Shown here: positions 9,078 through 18,458 of the stretch, one piece after another
How the letters are laid out: every line of letters starts with the position of its first letter
Numbering within the stretch: position 1 is the stretch's first letter
Assembly (NCBI RefSeq): GCF_943193125.1
Contig: NZ_CALPCX010000002.1
Span: 496,001-560,000, forward strand
Direction of reading: 5' to 3'
DNA: 64,000 nucleotides
Source: Adlercreutzia agrestimuris
GTDB lineage: Bacteria > Actinomycetota > Coriobacteriia > Coriobacteriales > Eggerthellaceae
The notes under the pieces: model-generated
What the model saw: the letters and a program-made list of their open reading frames with translations, nothing else
What the model was told of the DNA's origin: nothing
The model's database searches: none
Position numbers and translations under genes: made by a program

Positions 9078-9175
9078 GAGCTATCGCGGTTTGAGAAGCT
9101 TTTCTTAACTTTGACGGTTCTAGTGATGGTGACCAGATGGATTTCCATAACGAATACGGCTTTATCCTGCTGCTA

Positions 9176-9184
9176 TGTTAGAAT
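9176..9184 (+). promoter_or_regulatory. Extended -10 promoter element for mreB
   Basis: TGT followed by TAGAAT, 46 bases before the mreB start. No -35-like hexamer stands at the expected distance. Confidence 0.4.
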
Positions 9185-9229
9185 TTAACAGCTAAGGTGA
9201 AAATTGAGTGACACAAGGGGTTAGCCTGT

Positions 9230-10285
9230 ATGTCCTTTTTAGATATATTTTCGGGGCTGACTGGCCAGAGATCGGCAGACATGGCCATTGACCTCGGCAC
9301 CGCAAATACTTTGGTTGCTATTCCTGGTGAAGGCATTGTTGTCAATGAACCTTCGGTAGTTGCTATTGAAAAGAATACCCATCGCGTTTTGGCGGTTGGT
9401 CATGAAGCAAAAAACATGATCAACCATACCCCAGAAGCGTTTTCTGCTGAGCATCCGCTTCATGATGGCGTTGTTGCCGATTATGATGTAACTGAAGCTA
9501 TGATCTCGGCATTTATTAATCGTGCAGCACCAAGAAAGTATCCTTGGCAAGCTAAACCACGCATAGTTATCTGTATTCCATGCGGTGCAACGTCGGTTGA
9601 GAAGCGTGCTGTTTTTGAAGCAGCAGTGCAGGCGGGTGCGCGCCAAGCATACCTTATTGAAGAGCCTATGGCTGCTGCAATGGGTGCTGATCTGCCTGTA
9701 ACCGAACCTACTGGTTCTATGGTGGTAGATATCGGAGGCGGCACTACTGAAGTTGCTGTTATTTCGTTGGGCGGTATCGTGACTTCGTCGTCACTTCGCT
9801 TGGCGGGTAATCGCATGGATGAAGCAATTGCTATGCACCTCCGTGATCTTTTGGGCATTAAAATTGGTGAGCGTACAGCCGAGATTATTAAAATCAAGAT
9901 TGGCTCAATCTTGCCTTTTGAAGATGGTCGTGAACGAGATATGATCATCTCGGGCCAAGATGTTATAACCGAGCAGCCCAAAGAAGTCACCATCCAGTCT
10001 GAGGATGTGCGTGCTGCATTAGTTGCACCGTGCGAAGAAATGGTACTTCATATCAAAGAAACGTTTAAGAAAACAAATCCTGACCTTGCTTCTGACATCA
10101 TTCAGAATGGTATTTTGCTTACTGGTGGCGGTGGCCTTTTGTCGGGATTGGATCGCTATTTGACTGACAAGCTTGAGATTCCGGTGTGGACAAGCGAGAC
10201 TGCCCTGACAAACGTTGTAATGGGGTGCTTGAAAGTTCTTGAAACACCCACCGCGCTCAAACAGACGCTCATGCGCTCCAAATAG
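9230..10285 (+). CDS. mreB: Rod shape-determining protein MreB
   Basis: A 351-residue bacterial actin homologue that polymerises under the membrane and guides the elongation machinery. The nucleotide-binding segments are intact: DLGTANTLVAIPGEGIVVNE (phosphate 1), VVDIGGGTTEVAVISLGGIV (phosphate 2) and LLTGGGGLLSGLD (adenosine). The N-terminus MSFLDIFSGL is amphipathic, as expected for membrane binding. It starts a cluster mreB-mreC-mreD-pbp2-rodA with short gaps, and a promoter-like TGT-TAGAAT box lies upstream. Length is normal. Confidence 0.97.
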   Translation: MSFLDIFSGLTGQRSADMAIDLGTANTLVAIPGEGIVVNEPSVVAIEKNTHRVLAVGHEAKNMINHTPEAFSAEHPLHDGVVADYDVTEAMISAFINRAAPRKYPWQAKPRIVICIPCGATSVEKRAVFEAAVQAGARQAYLIEEPMAAAMGADLPVTEPTGSMVVDIGGGTTEVAVISLGGIVTSSSLRLAGNRMDEAIAMHLRDLLGIKIGERTAEIIKIKIGSILPFEDGRERDMIISGQDVITEQPKEVTIQSEDVRAALVAPCEEMVLHIKETFKKTNPDLASDIIQNGILLTGGGGLLSGLDRYLTDKLEIPVWTSETALTNVVMGCLKVLETPTALKQTLMRSK

Positions 10286-10305
10286 AGGATAAGCCGGATT
10301 AATAC

Positions 10306-11283
10306 ATGGCACTGAATTTTCAACAATCAGGCTCGGTGTTTGTGCGCCGAGTCTTACTCATTGTTTTTCTCGTTGCCTCTTTGGTGATGATGCTTTTGTA
10401 TGCCCGTGAAGGTGAAAGCGGCGTGCTTCACAAAGCACAAGCTGCATTCTCTGGTATCACTGCTCCTTTGGATTATGCAGGTGCTGTTGTGAGCAATGCT
10501 ACCGAAAACGCTGCTGATGGCATAGAAAACATAACAGCATCTGATGAGACATTGAGTGGACTTCGTGATTACAACGCTGAGCTCGTAGAGCAATATGCTA
10601 AAGCAGAAGAATACGCGCAAGAAAATGAGCGTCTTCGTCAATTGCTTGATCTCAAGGATACCTACCACCTTGAAGGTGTGGGAGCACGAGTAATTGGTCG
10701 CAGTTCGCAAGCCTGGTCTCAGACTATTACCCTTGATAAGGGTGAAGCTGATGGCGTTGATACAGGACTAACGGTAATGGGCACTTCTGGTGTTGTTGGG
10801 CAAGTGATTTCTACAACCTCTCACACTTCAGTGGTTCGCTTGCTTACTGATCCCCAATCAGGCGCTGCCGCAATGATCCAATCTAGTCGTGTAGAAGGTA
10901 TCGTCCGTGGATCACTGGAAGGGTTGCTCTATCTAGAGGGGCTGCCTATTGACGCTGAGATTAACCCCGGCGACATAGTACTGACTTCTGGTTTGGGTGG
11001 AAGCTATGCTAAGGGGTTGTTAATCGGAACCATCGTAACTATAGATGAGCGTTCTGGACATGCTACTCGTCGAGCAGTTGTAAGCGCTAATAGTGAGGCG
11101 CAAGCGCTTGAAGAGGTGCTCGTTGTTTTCTCAGCAGATTCTCCAATGTTGCAAGATAAGGGAGATCAAGACGGAGACGGTGCCGATAAAGCCTTGCCGA
11201 ATGATTCACAAAATGCCGAAAACTCATCGGGTGACGGTACAAATAGTGTCGAGAATACCGAGGGGACGGGCGAGGCTGTATGA
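10306..11283 (+). CDS. mreC: Rod shape-determining protein MreC
   Basis: A 325-residue bitopic protein of the elongasome. One membrane helix (about residues 12-29, VRRVLLIVFLVASLVMMLLY) precedes an extracytoplasmic coiled coil (about 85-113) and a double beta-barrel containing GVGARVIGRSSQAWSQTITL and the GVVGQVI segment. After about residue 275 there is an unusual acidic tail rich in Asp, Asn, Gly and Ser with no hydrophobic core, probably disordered. It starts 20 bases after mreB and overlaps mreD by the ATGA four-base junction. Confidence 0.94.
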   Translation: MALNFQQSGSVFVRRVLLIVFLVASLVMMLLYAREGESGVLHKAQAAFSGITAPLDYAGAVVSNATENAADGIENITASDETLSGLRDYNAELVEQYAKAEEYAQENERLRQLLDLKDTYHLEGVGARVIGRSSQAWSQTITLDKGEADGVDTGLTVMGTSGVVGQVISTTSHTSVVRLLTDPQSGAAAMIQSSRVEGIVRGSLEGLLYLEGLPIDAEINPGDIVLTSGLGGSYAKGLLIGTIVTIDERSGHATRRAVVSANSEAQALEEVLVVFSADSPMLQDKGDQDGDGADKALPNDSQNAENSSGDGTNSVENTEGTGEAV

Positions 11284-11804
11284 CCAATGAACGCAAAACA
11301 ATCATCGTTATCGTTGGTGCGCTTTTGTCGGTAGTTCTTCAGATTGTCGTGGCGCCCGCTATCACTTTGTTTTCTGTGCAACCAAACTTTATGTTGGCAT
11401 ATGCCCTGACTGTTTCTATTGTCTGCCCGCATGAGGCGGGACCTGTTTTGCCCTTTGTGTTGGGTTTGTTGTATGACCTTATGGGTACCGGTCCTGTTGG
11501 AGCTATGGCGTTGCTTTTCACCTTGGCATCTTTTATTGCTTCACGGGTCTTTATTGTTGTTGAAAATGATACGCTCTTTATGTCGCTTGCTATCTTGGCG
11601 GGAATGCTTTTCGGTGTTGAAATGTGCTATGGATTAATCCTGATGCTCATGCAACTACCGGTAAGCTTGGCTGATGTCTTTTTGTATCGAGCACTTCCGT
11701 GTGCGCTTTATGATTGCATAGTGGGATTAATCATTATGGTAATCATGATGCATGTGCTGGCTGGCCCCAAACAAGATCGCGAGATGCATATTTCTCAGTT
11801 GTGA
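11280..11804 (+). CDS. mreD: Rod shape-determining protein MreD
   Basis: A 174-residue polytopic membrane protein with five or six helices and few charged residues, of MreD length. The family pattern QPNFMLAYAL in the second helix and the PFVLGLLYDLMGTGPVGAMAL segment are visible. It sits between mreC (ATGA overlap) and the PBP2 gene and would link MreB filaments to the transpeptidase complex. The assignment rests on position as much as sequence because MreD diverges strongly. Confidence 0.9.
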   Translation: MTNERKTIIVIVGALLSVVLQIVVAPAITLFSVQPNFMLAYALTVSIVCPHEAGPVLPFVLGLLYDLMGTGPVGAMALLFTLASFIASRVFIVVENDTLFMSLAILAGMLFGVEMCYGLILMLMQLPVSLADVFLYRALPCALYDCIVGLIIMVIMMHVLAGPKQDREMHISQL

Positions 11805-11819
11805 TAGGAGGCGTCTGCA

Positions 11820-13967
11820 TTGATTGGTGCTCTTATAGCTGCAGCAATTGCTTTCGTCGCTGCTCTCATACTTATTGTTGTTTTCTTTGCGGTTCGTTCT
11901 CGGCGTAATTCTGAGCAAGTTGGATCCAAAAAGCCTATTAACGCCATTGATACTGTTGGGCTTAAATCTTCAATTCCTGAACATGCGCAATTAAGCGCAA
12001 AACCGACCGTAACAGAGAATACACCTCTTTCGCAATCAACTCCGGCAGGCAACTTAAAGTCACGCTTTGCCGCTCTGGGGGTATTGGTTGCCGCTGTATT
12101 TGGTACGCTCTCGGCGAAATTATGGAGCATGCAAATTTTGGAGGCCTCTGCGTATGAAGCCGAGTCTGAAGAAAACCGATACACGACGGTATTTAAGCCT
12201 GCTCCTCGTGGACTCATTTTTGACGCAGATGGTGTGCCGCTTGTGGAAAATCGCGTGGCATTGACGGTGTTGGCTGATCCTGATGTTGCTGAGAATCGTA
12301 CGGTTGTTCAACGTCTTTCTGCGTTGCTTGGTGTTCCGCATAATGTTGTTCGTCAACGCATACAAGATGCTTCGTCAGGTGCCCAATCTCAACGCGTGGT
12401 GGTAAGTGATGCGCGCATGCGTGACGTAGCCTTTATTGCTGAACACGCCGATGCGTTTCCGGGTGTTACGCACGAGGAGCGTACGATTCGCGTTTATCCT
12501 TACGGAGCGCTGGCGGCGCATGTTTTGGGATATGCAAGCACCGTTACCGCTGAGGCTATTGAAACCGCGCGCGAAGGTCGCGCTCTTGAACTGGGAGACG
12601 TTGTTGGGCAGGCAGGCGTTGAGCTTGCTTATGATGATCTACTTGCTGGAGATCATGGTCAGCGTAAAGTTATGGCTGATGCAAAAGGCAACATTGTCCA
12701 GCTTATCAGCGAAACGCAAGCAACCAAAGGCTCAGACATTTATCTTACTATCAAGGCACCTGTTCAATATGTTTGTGACACTGCGCTTGCCAAATTAATA
12801 GCGCCTGAAAATGCAACGCTTGGAACAGGCACGGGAACTGCAGGTGCTGCGGTTGTTATGAATGCCAGAGATGGTGCAATCTTGGCTATGGCCAGCTATC
12901 CAACGTATTCGCCAACCACATTTGTGGGAGGCATTAACGAAAATATCTGGAGTATTTATCGTGATGATGAACATCATCCGATGGTTAACCGCGCAATTCA
13001 GGGTTTGTATCCCGCAGCGTCCACCTATAAAGCGTTTACCGGTCTTGCGGCGCTTGAATATGGGTTTGCGGACACTTCTCGCACCTGGAATTGTTCAGGC
13101 GAATGGGACGGTTGGGACTCGGGCGATATCCAAAAGTGCTGGAAGCATGCCGGCCATGGCACACTTGATTTTCGTGGAGGTATCGTAAACTCATGTGACG
13201 TGGTGTTTTATGACATTGCGTATCATTTCTTTGAGAATCGTGGAAGCGTGGGCGAAACCGCCATGCAAGACTATATAAAGCGCTATCGTTTTGGCGAGTT
13301 GACTGGCATTGAGCTTGCGGGCGAAGAAAGCGGTCTTGTCCCAACGCCCGAATGGAAAGCAGAGTATTTCCGCGATTATCCTGAAGATGCTGCATGGCGT
13401 GGTGGTGACTCCACTAACATGGTGATCGGACAAGGTTATGTGCTAACGACACCGTTGCAGGTGGCATGTGCTTATGGTGCTATTGCAACAGGCAATATTA
13501 TGAAGCCGCATCTGCTGAAAGAAGTGCGCAACGATGCTGGTGATGTAGCGTTGTCTTTTGAACCTGAAATTGTTGCAACGCCTGAAGTGAATGAGGCTCA
13601 TTTGAACATTGTTCGTGATGCTTTACATGGAGTTGCTACCGATAATCCTGAGATTGCTAAAGAGTTTACAGAACGAGGAATTGACCCTTCGCTTGTAGCT
13701 TGCAAGACCGGTACTGGTGAGGTTGCCGGTAAGGATGACTTTGCCTGGTTTGTGTGTTACTACCCCTACGAAGATCCGCTGTATGTCGTGTCATGCCTTA
13801 TCGAAGAGGGTGGTGGCGGATCATCAACTGGTGCTCCTTTAGGTGCTGAACTTCTAGCAGCAACTATAGCTGCCGAAGATGGATCACTTACCACGGTTGA
13901 ACCAATAGCGGGGTATACCGGACGTTGGATTCCTTATGTGGGTACTGATTCAGGACGTACTGACTAG
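11820..13967 (+). CDS. mrdA: Penicillin-binding protein 2 (elongation transpeptidase)
   Basis: A 715-residue class B PBP that crosslinks peptidoglycan during elongation. The transpeptidase motifs are S401-T-Y-K (AASTYK), S458-C-D and K629-T-G, in order. The dimerisation domain opens with PAPRGLIFDADGVPLVENRV. The start is TTG 11820 after GGAGG. Oddly there are two hydrophobic N-terminal segments: one at residues 2-24 and the usual PBP2 anchor near 80-98, separated by about 55 polar residues. With both spanning the membrane, the N-terminus would be outside and the linker cytoplasmic. It lies between mreD and rodA. Confidence 0.94.
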   Translation: MIGALIAAAIAFVAALILIVVFFAVRSRRNSEQVGSKKPINAIDTVGLKSSIPEHAQLSAKPTVTENTPLSQSTPAGNLKSRFAALGVLVAAVFGTLSAKLWSMQILEASAYEAESEENRYTTVFKPAPRGLIFDADGVPLVENRVALTVLADPDVAENRTVVQRLSALLGVPHNVVRQRIQDASSGAQSQRVVVSDARMRDVAFIAEHADAFPGVTHEERTIRVYPYGALAAHVLGYASTVTAEAIETAREGRALELGDVVGQAGVELAYDDLLAGDHGQRKVMADAKGNIVQLISETQATKGSDIYLTIKAPVQYVCDTALAKLIAPENATLGTGTGTAGAAVVMNARDGAILAMASYPTYSPTTFVGGINENIWSIYRDDEHHPMVNRAIQGLYPAASTYKAFTGLAALEYGFADTSRTWNCSGEWDGWDSGDIQKCWKHAGHGTLDFRGGIVNSCDVVFYDIAYHFFENRGSVGETAMQDYIKRYRFGELTGIELAGEESGLVPTPEWKAEYFRDYPEDAAWRGGDSTNMVIGQGYVLTTPLQVACAYGAIATGNIMKPHLLKEVRNDAGDVALSFEPEIVATPEVNEAHLNIVRDALHGVATDNPEIAKEFTERGIDPSLVACKTGTGEVAGKDDFAWFVCYYPYEDPLYVVSCLIEEGGGGSSTGAPLGAELLAATIAAEDGSLTTVEPIAGYTGRWIPYVGTDSGRTD

Positions 13968-14064
13968 GCATTCTGTTATGTTGTAATAAGACGAACAGAA
14001 CTAGCGCTTTAAGAGTTGTAAAAACATAAGTTGGCTTCAACGCTCGGTACAGAAAGGAGAATGT

Positions 14065-15261
14065 GTGGCCTCGCTTCCGCAAATTGATTCGCTTAAAACA
14101 GCACAACACGAGATGCCCTCCGCTTCAAAAAAGCGCAAGACACCTTGGTTTAATTTGCCATTCATGCTGGTAGTTGCCTTGTTGGTTGGGTATGGCTTAG
14201 TGGTGGTTTACTCTGCGGTAAGCGTTGATGCAGACTATAGCTTTTCTCGCCAATTGATGGGTGTTGCTGCTGGTGCGGTATTGATGTTAGTTGTTTGGCG
14301 TGTTGATTATCGCGCGCTTGCCGGCTTTACGATGGTCTTTTTGATCATCAATGTGGTTCTAATTCTTTCGCCACATATTCCTGGTCTTGGTACTGACGCT
14401 GGAATGGGAGCAAAGTCGTGGATTAAGCTTGGTATGCAAATTCAGCCAGGCGAATTCGCCAAAGTGACCGTTGTCTTGATGGACGCAAGTATTATGGCTC
14501 GCTATGGTGGAAAGCTGGATGATCTGCGCGAATACCTCAAGGCACTCGGTTTGATGCTCGTTCCATTTTTGTGCATTATGACTCAGCCTGACCTTGGTAC
14601 AGGTTTGGTTTATCTCTTTATTGCAGCTGTATCGCTTGTGGCAGGTGGCGCACGCCCGAAATACCTGCTTATTACACTTGCTGTAGGCATTTTGCTTGTT
14701 GTCGCGGTATTTGCATTAGATGAGGTCATCAAATCTTCTACGGGCGAATATAAGCTTCTTAAGCAATATCAGCGAAATCGCTTGCTCGTATTTATGAATC
14801 AAGATTCCAACAACCTCACCGACGAAGGCTATAACCTCAAGCAAGCCCAAATTGCCATTGGTTCAGGCGGGTTGTTTGGCAAAGGGCTCTTTAATGGTAC
14901 TCAACATTCGCTCGGTCTTTTGCCCGAGGCACCTACAGACTTTATTTTCTGCGTTCTGGCAGAAGAGCTTGGATTTGTGGGTGTATTAGGACTGTTGGCA
15001 CTGTATATTGCACTCCTTTTGATTTGCTTTCAAATTGCCTACAATGCGTCAGATTTATTTGGCACGGTAATTGTTATGTCTATTATTGGCATGTGGCTAT
15101 TTCAAATACTTGAGAATATCGGTATGGATTGCGGATTGATGCCCATCACTGGTATTCCGTTACCATTTGTTAGCTATGGCTCATCGTTTATGGTTGTAAA
15201 CTTTATTATGCTTGGAATGATTGGTTCGGTGTGGAGCCATAAAACCAAGCTTGGGCACTAA
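14065..15261 (+). CDS. rodA: Peptidoglycan glycosyltransferase RodA (SEDS family)
   Basis: A 398-residue SEDS polymerase with about ten membrane helices that works with PBP2 to elongate glycan strands from lipid II. Family segments seen are IQPGEFAKVTVVL, TQPDLGTGLVYLF, NLKQAQIAIGSGGLFGKG, FCVLAEELGFVG and the final GIPLPFVSYGSS. The start is GTG 14065, five bases after AAAGGAG. An N-terminal 30-residue polar stretch precedes the first helix. A gap of 97 bases separates it from pbp2; the DUF697 gene follows after 14 bases. FtsW is the alternative name, but the location favours RodA. Confidence 0.94.
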   Translation: MASLPQIDSLKTAQHEMPSASKKRKTPWFNLPFMLVVALLVGYGLVVVYSAVSVDADYSFSRQLMGVAAGAVLMLVVWRVDYRALAGFTMVFLIINVVLILSPHIPGLGTDAGMGAKSWIKLGMQIQPGEFAKVTVVLMDASIMARYGGKLDDLREYLKALGLMLVPFLCIMTQPDLGTGLVYLFIAAVSLVAGGARPKYLLITLAVGILLVVAVFALDEVIKSSTGEYKLLKQYQRNRLLVFMNQDSNNLTDEGYNLKQAQIAIGSGGLFGKGLFNGTQHSLGLLPEAPTDFIFCVLAEELGFVGVLGLLALYIALLLICFQIAYNASDLFGTVIVMSIIGMWLFQILENIGMDCGLMPITGIPLPFVSYGSSFMVVNFIMLGMIGSVWSHKTKLGH

Positions 15262-15275
15262 GAAAGAGAAGCGCT

Positions 15276-16535
15276 ATGAAAAAAATGCCGATAGATATTA
15301 AAGAAGTACTCAATGAGGCAACAAATATCCAGGCTGCACGCCAAGTACCTATTTCTCTAACGGTTTATATTGACGACACTGCACCCCAAGATCTCCAAGC
15401 TTTAGTTCGTCAGGCGTTTGCAAGTGCCTCTCCTCAGGCGCATGTTTCTCTTCTCTATTTGCAAGACCACGCATTTGCTCCTTTCGCACACGATGACATG
15501 GCTTGTCTGGTTGCGGGATTTAATGAGCAAATTGGAAGTTATGCACGCCAGCTGCGAAAGGCTGGTGTTCCTACAATGGTAGTTACTACTATGCCCACGA
15601 TTGTTTCGCAGTTGGCAGAAGCATCAGGGTATCCAATCGCTGAGGCGGATTTGCTTTCTCCTCAAGAAGCTCAGCCATTGGTGCAGGTGACTATCCAGGA
15701 AGATGAAGCAGCGCACGAGAATGCTGATGTTCAAGATTTAGCCCCTGTGCACGTAAGCGCAGATAATAAACAACCTGAAGAGCCAATCTTTTTGGATGAG
15801 GCTCAGGCAAATGCATTGTGCGATCGTATGGGACAGTGGGTTGTTGCCGCGTGCGATGACAAGAAGCTCTCTTTTGCGCTAGCATTTCCTTTTGTTCGCA
15901 GACCGCTCTCTATGAATGCAGTGCGCTCTACCTCACTTCAGAATGCAGGTGTTGGTCTTGTGGCTATTATCCCTGGTGCGGATTTGCCAATTATGACGCT
16001 CAATCAAGCAAAAATGCTTTTGATGATTGCTGCTGCCTATGGCGAAAGCTTGAGCACAGAACGCATTAAAGAGCTTGCATGTGTCGTAGCTGGTGGCTTT
16101 GCATGCCGTGCGGTTGCACGACAGCTTGTTGGTGTAGTGCCAGCGCTTGGTTGGGCAGTAAAAGCCGGTATTGGCTATAGCGGAACCTATGCCATGGGAC
16201 GTGCGGCTATTGCGTATTTTGAAGACGGATGCCGTTTTGGCAAGCTGGAAGATGTTGTCAGTGCAGCGCGAGACAAAGCCATCAATGCCGCTGCAAAAAA
16301 GGCAGCTGGTAAAACGCAGATGCGCGCTCGCAGTGTAGCCGAGAAAGTTTCACCTGCAGTTGTGAATGTGTATGACCAGGTCATGGCAAAGGCAACCAAG
16401 GTTGCTGACGGCATTGCGGGTGTTGCTGGGGGAGTATCAAGTGTTGCTGGTGGCGTATCGAACGTTGCCGGTGGCGTGGCTGATGTGGCTTCAAATAGGT
16501 TTGGCAGCGCAGCAAAAGCTCGTAAACATAAATAA
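15276..16535 (+). CDS. DUF697 (YcjF-like) domain protein with Gly-rich repeat tail
   Basis: A 419-residue protein of unknown function. An N-terminal region of about 135 residues has an alpha/beta look, then an acidic linker (about 140-180). Residues about 225-325 match the DUF697 pattern: ADLPIMTLNQAKMLLMIA, ACVVAGGFACRAVARQL and VPALGWAVKAGIGYSGTYAM, which look like membrane-associated helices. The C-terminal tail holds three or four copies of a seven-residue repeat of the form VAGGVSx (about residues 386-408), glycine-zipper-like. In other bacteria DUF697 proteins accompany Ras-like GTPases, but none is here. It closes the mre cluster. Confidence 0.7.
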   Translation: MKKMPIDIKEVLNEATNIQAARQVPISLTVYIDDTAPQDLQALVRQAFASASPQAHVSLLYLQDHAFAPFAHDDMACLVAGFNEQIGSYARQLRKAGVPTMVVTTMPTIVSQLAEASGYPIAEADLLSPQEAQPLVQVTIQEDEAAHENADVQDLAPVHVSADNKQPEEPIFLDEAQANALCDRMGQWVVAACDDKKLSFALAFPFVRRPLSMNAVRSTSLQNAGVGLVAIIPGADLPIMTLNQAKMLLMIAAAYGESLSTERIKELACVVAGGFACRAVARQLVGVVPALGWAVKAGIGYSGTYAMGRAAIAYFEDGCRFGKLEDVVSAARDKAINAAAKKAAGKTQMRARSVAEKVSPAVVNVYDQVMAKATKVADGIAGVAGGVSSVAGGVSNVAGGVADVASNRFGSAAKARKHK

Positions 16536-16546
16536 TCTCGGAGGTT

Positions 16547-18457
16547 ATGCCACTTATGAATCTTTGGCCTCAACTTGAGCCGCTCTTGCTGAGCGCAGAG
16601 CGTCCTGCGCGCTATATCAATCACGAATTTGGGTGTGTCCGTAAGCCGGATGCAGATTTTCGTTTTTGCATGATCTATCCTGATACCTATGAATTGGGTC
16701 AGGCTAATCAGGCACTTCGTATATTGGTAAACGTAGTAAACGCGGTGGATGGTATGGCGGCCGAACGCGCCTTTTTGCCAGCTCCTGATTTTTGCGATGT
16801 GATGCGCAAGAAGAAAGTGCCATTGTTTTCCCTGGAAAGCTGTGAGCCGGTGCGTGATTTTGACGCAATTGGTATTACCCTTCCGCATGAATTAGCTGCC
16901 ACTAATGTCCTTGAAACACTTGATCTTGCGGGCATTCCGCTTCACGCGTCTGAACGCGGTGAGGAAGATCCATTAGTTTTGGGTGGTGGACCTTGTGCGT
17001 TTAACCCGGAACCATATTCGCCCTTTTTTGACGCATTTAGTATCGGAGAGGGCGAAGAGGCACTTCCTGAAGGTTTGATGGTGGTGCGCGATATGCAAGC
17101 TCAGGGAGCAACGCGCGCAGAGGTACTCCATGCATTGTCGCAGTTGGAAGGCTGGTATGTGCCGTCATTTTACGCATGGAGATCTGAGTCGGATGCACAG
17201 CAAGAAGGCTCATGGCTTGAGCCGCTTGTTGAGGATGCGCCTTTGCGTATTGAGAAGCGCATCTTTGAAGGCTTTTCAGAAAGTCCAGCTTGGGAGCCAT
17301 GTATCGTGCCATTTACTGAGGTGGTACACGATCGCTTGAATGTGGAAGTGCTTCGTGGATGTGCGCGTGGATGCCGCTTTTGTCAGGCGGGCATGATGTA
17401 TCGTCCTGTTCGTGAGCGCAGTGCTGACAATATCGTATCGGCGGTTATTGAGGGTCTTGCAGCTACGGGCTATGATGAAGTAAGTCTGACCTCGCTCTCA
17501 ACAACGGATCACTCTCAGATAGCAGAAATTCTTACACGCGTTAATAAAGCATGCGATGGTAAAGGTGTGCGTATTTCTGTTCCGTCACAGCGCCTTGACT
17601 CGTTTGGTGTCGATATGGCCGAGTTGGTGGCTGGGCAGAAAAAGGGTGGCTTGACGTTTGCGCCTGAGGCGGGCACGCAGCGCCTTCGTAATGTCATTAA
17701 TAAAAACGTGACTGAAGATGATCTGTTTGGAGCAATTGATGCGGCGTTTGCAGCAGGATGGCGCCGTTGTAAGTTGTATTTCATGATTGGTCTGCCTACT
17801 GAAACCGATGAGGATATCAAGGGTATAGCTTCGCTTGCTCAGCGTGCATACGACCGCGCGAAAGCTGCTGTTCCTCCTGAACAACGCGGTGCAATTCGCA
17901 TGAGTGTGAGCTGTGCGTTGTTTGTTCCGAAGGCGCAAACGCCATTTCAGTGGGACGGGCAAATTGCGCCCGAGGAGGCCATACGTCGCGTCAATCTGCT
18001 TCGTAATTCGGTGAAATATAAAGCAGTTGACGTTCATTGGCATGACCCAAAGACATCATTTGTGGAAGCAGTTATGAGCCGTGGTGGTCGCGAAACAGCC
18101 GCCTGGGTTGAGCAGGCGTGGAAGTGTGGGGCGCGTTTTGATGCGTGGACAGAATGCTTTAATGAGCAGGCTTGGCGTGACGCAGCAGATGCGTTAGGTT
18201 TGAGCCCGGAGTCTATTGCGCAAACTTCCTATGACACAAACTATGTCATGCCTTGGAGTCATATTTCTACTGGTGCTTCGCAAAAGTGGCTTGCTCGTGA
18301 ACGTAGGTTGGCAGAATGCGAACAGACCACGGCGGATTGTACTTACGAATCATGCTCGGCATGTGGAGTGTGCCCACAGCTTGGAATTGACAACATGTTG
18401 GCTGAGCCGCGTATTGCATCGGGCTCAAACAGTCACGCTGCGCAAGGAGGGGAGTAA
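16547..18457 (+). CDS. TIGR03960-type B12-binding-like radical SAM protein
   Basis: A 636-residue radical SAM enzyme. After an N-terminal cobalamin-binding-like region (RFCMIYPDTYELGQANQALR, ending in LVLGGGPCAFNPEPYSPFFD), the SAM cluster motif CARGCRFCQAG gives the CxxxCxxC set near residues 272-279. SPS-like strands and FAPEAGTQRLRNVINK follow. A C-terminal cysteine group CTYESCSACGVCP may bind another cluster. Family knowledge: these proteins are almost always followed by a TIGR03936 protein, as here (one base apart), and are linked to tRNA or ribosome functions without a proven reaction. Starts at 16547 and 16556 are both possible relative to GGAGG 16540-16544. Confidence 0.88.
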   Translation: MPLMNLWPQLEPLLLSAERPARYINHEFGCVRKPDADFRFCMIYPDTYELGQANQALRILVNVVNAVDGMAAERAFLPAPDFCDVMRKKKVPLFSLESCEPVRDFDAIGITLPHELAATNVLETLDLAGIPLHASERGEEDPLVLGGGPCAFNPEPYSPFFDAFSIGEGEEALPEGLMVVRDMQAQGATRAEVLHALSQLEGWYVPSFYAWRSESDAQQEGSWLEPLVEDAPLRIEKRIFEGFSESPAWEPCIVPFTEVVHDRLNVEVLRGCARGCRFCQAGMMYRPVRERSADNIVSAVIEGLAATGYDEVSLTSLSTTDHSQIAEILTRVNKACDGKGVRISVPSQRLDSFGVDMAELVAGQKKGGLTFAPEAGTQRLRNVINKNVTEDDLFGAIDAAFAAGWRRCKLYFMIGLPTETDEDIKGIASLAQRAYDRAKAAVPPEQRGAIRMSVSCALFVPKAQTPFQWDGQIAPEEAIRRVNLLRNSVKYKAVDVHWHDPKTSFVEAVMSRGGRETAAWVEQAWKCGARFDAWTECFNEQAWRDAADALGLSPESIAQTSYDTNYVMPWSHISTGASQKWLARERRLAECEQTTADCTYESCSACGVCPQLGIDNMLAEPRIASGSNSHAAQGGE

Positions 18458-18458
18458 G

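Noticed and set aside
9481..9993. A 170-codon minus-strand frame inside mreB
   Set aside because: It is opposite the conserved actin fold with no start signal; serine/proline-rich shadow translation.
16436..16490. Short tandem repeats in the DUF697 gene as a CRISPR-like or phase-variable array
   Set aside because: The repeats are in frame, encode glycine-rich heptads, and have no unique spacers; they are a protein feature.
16187..16888. A 233-codon minus-strand frame across the DUF697/radical SAM junction
   Set aside because: It is opposite two well-supported genes and has no ribosome site or family resemblance.
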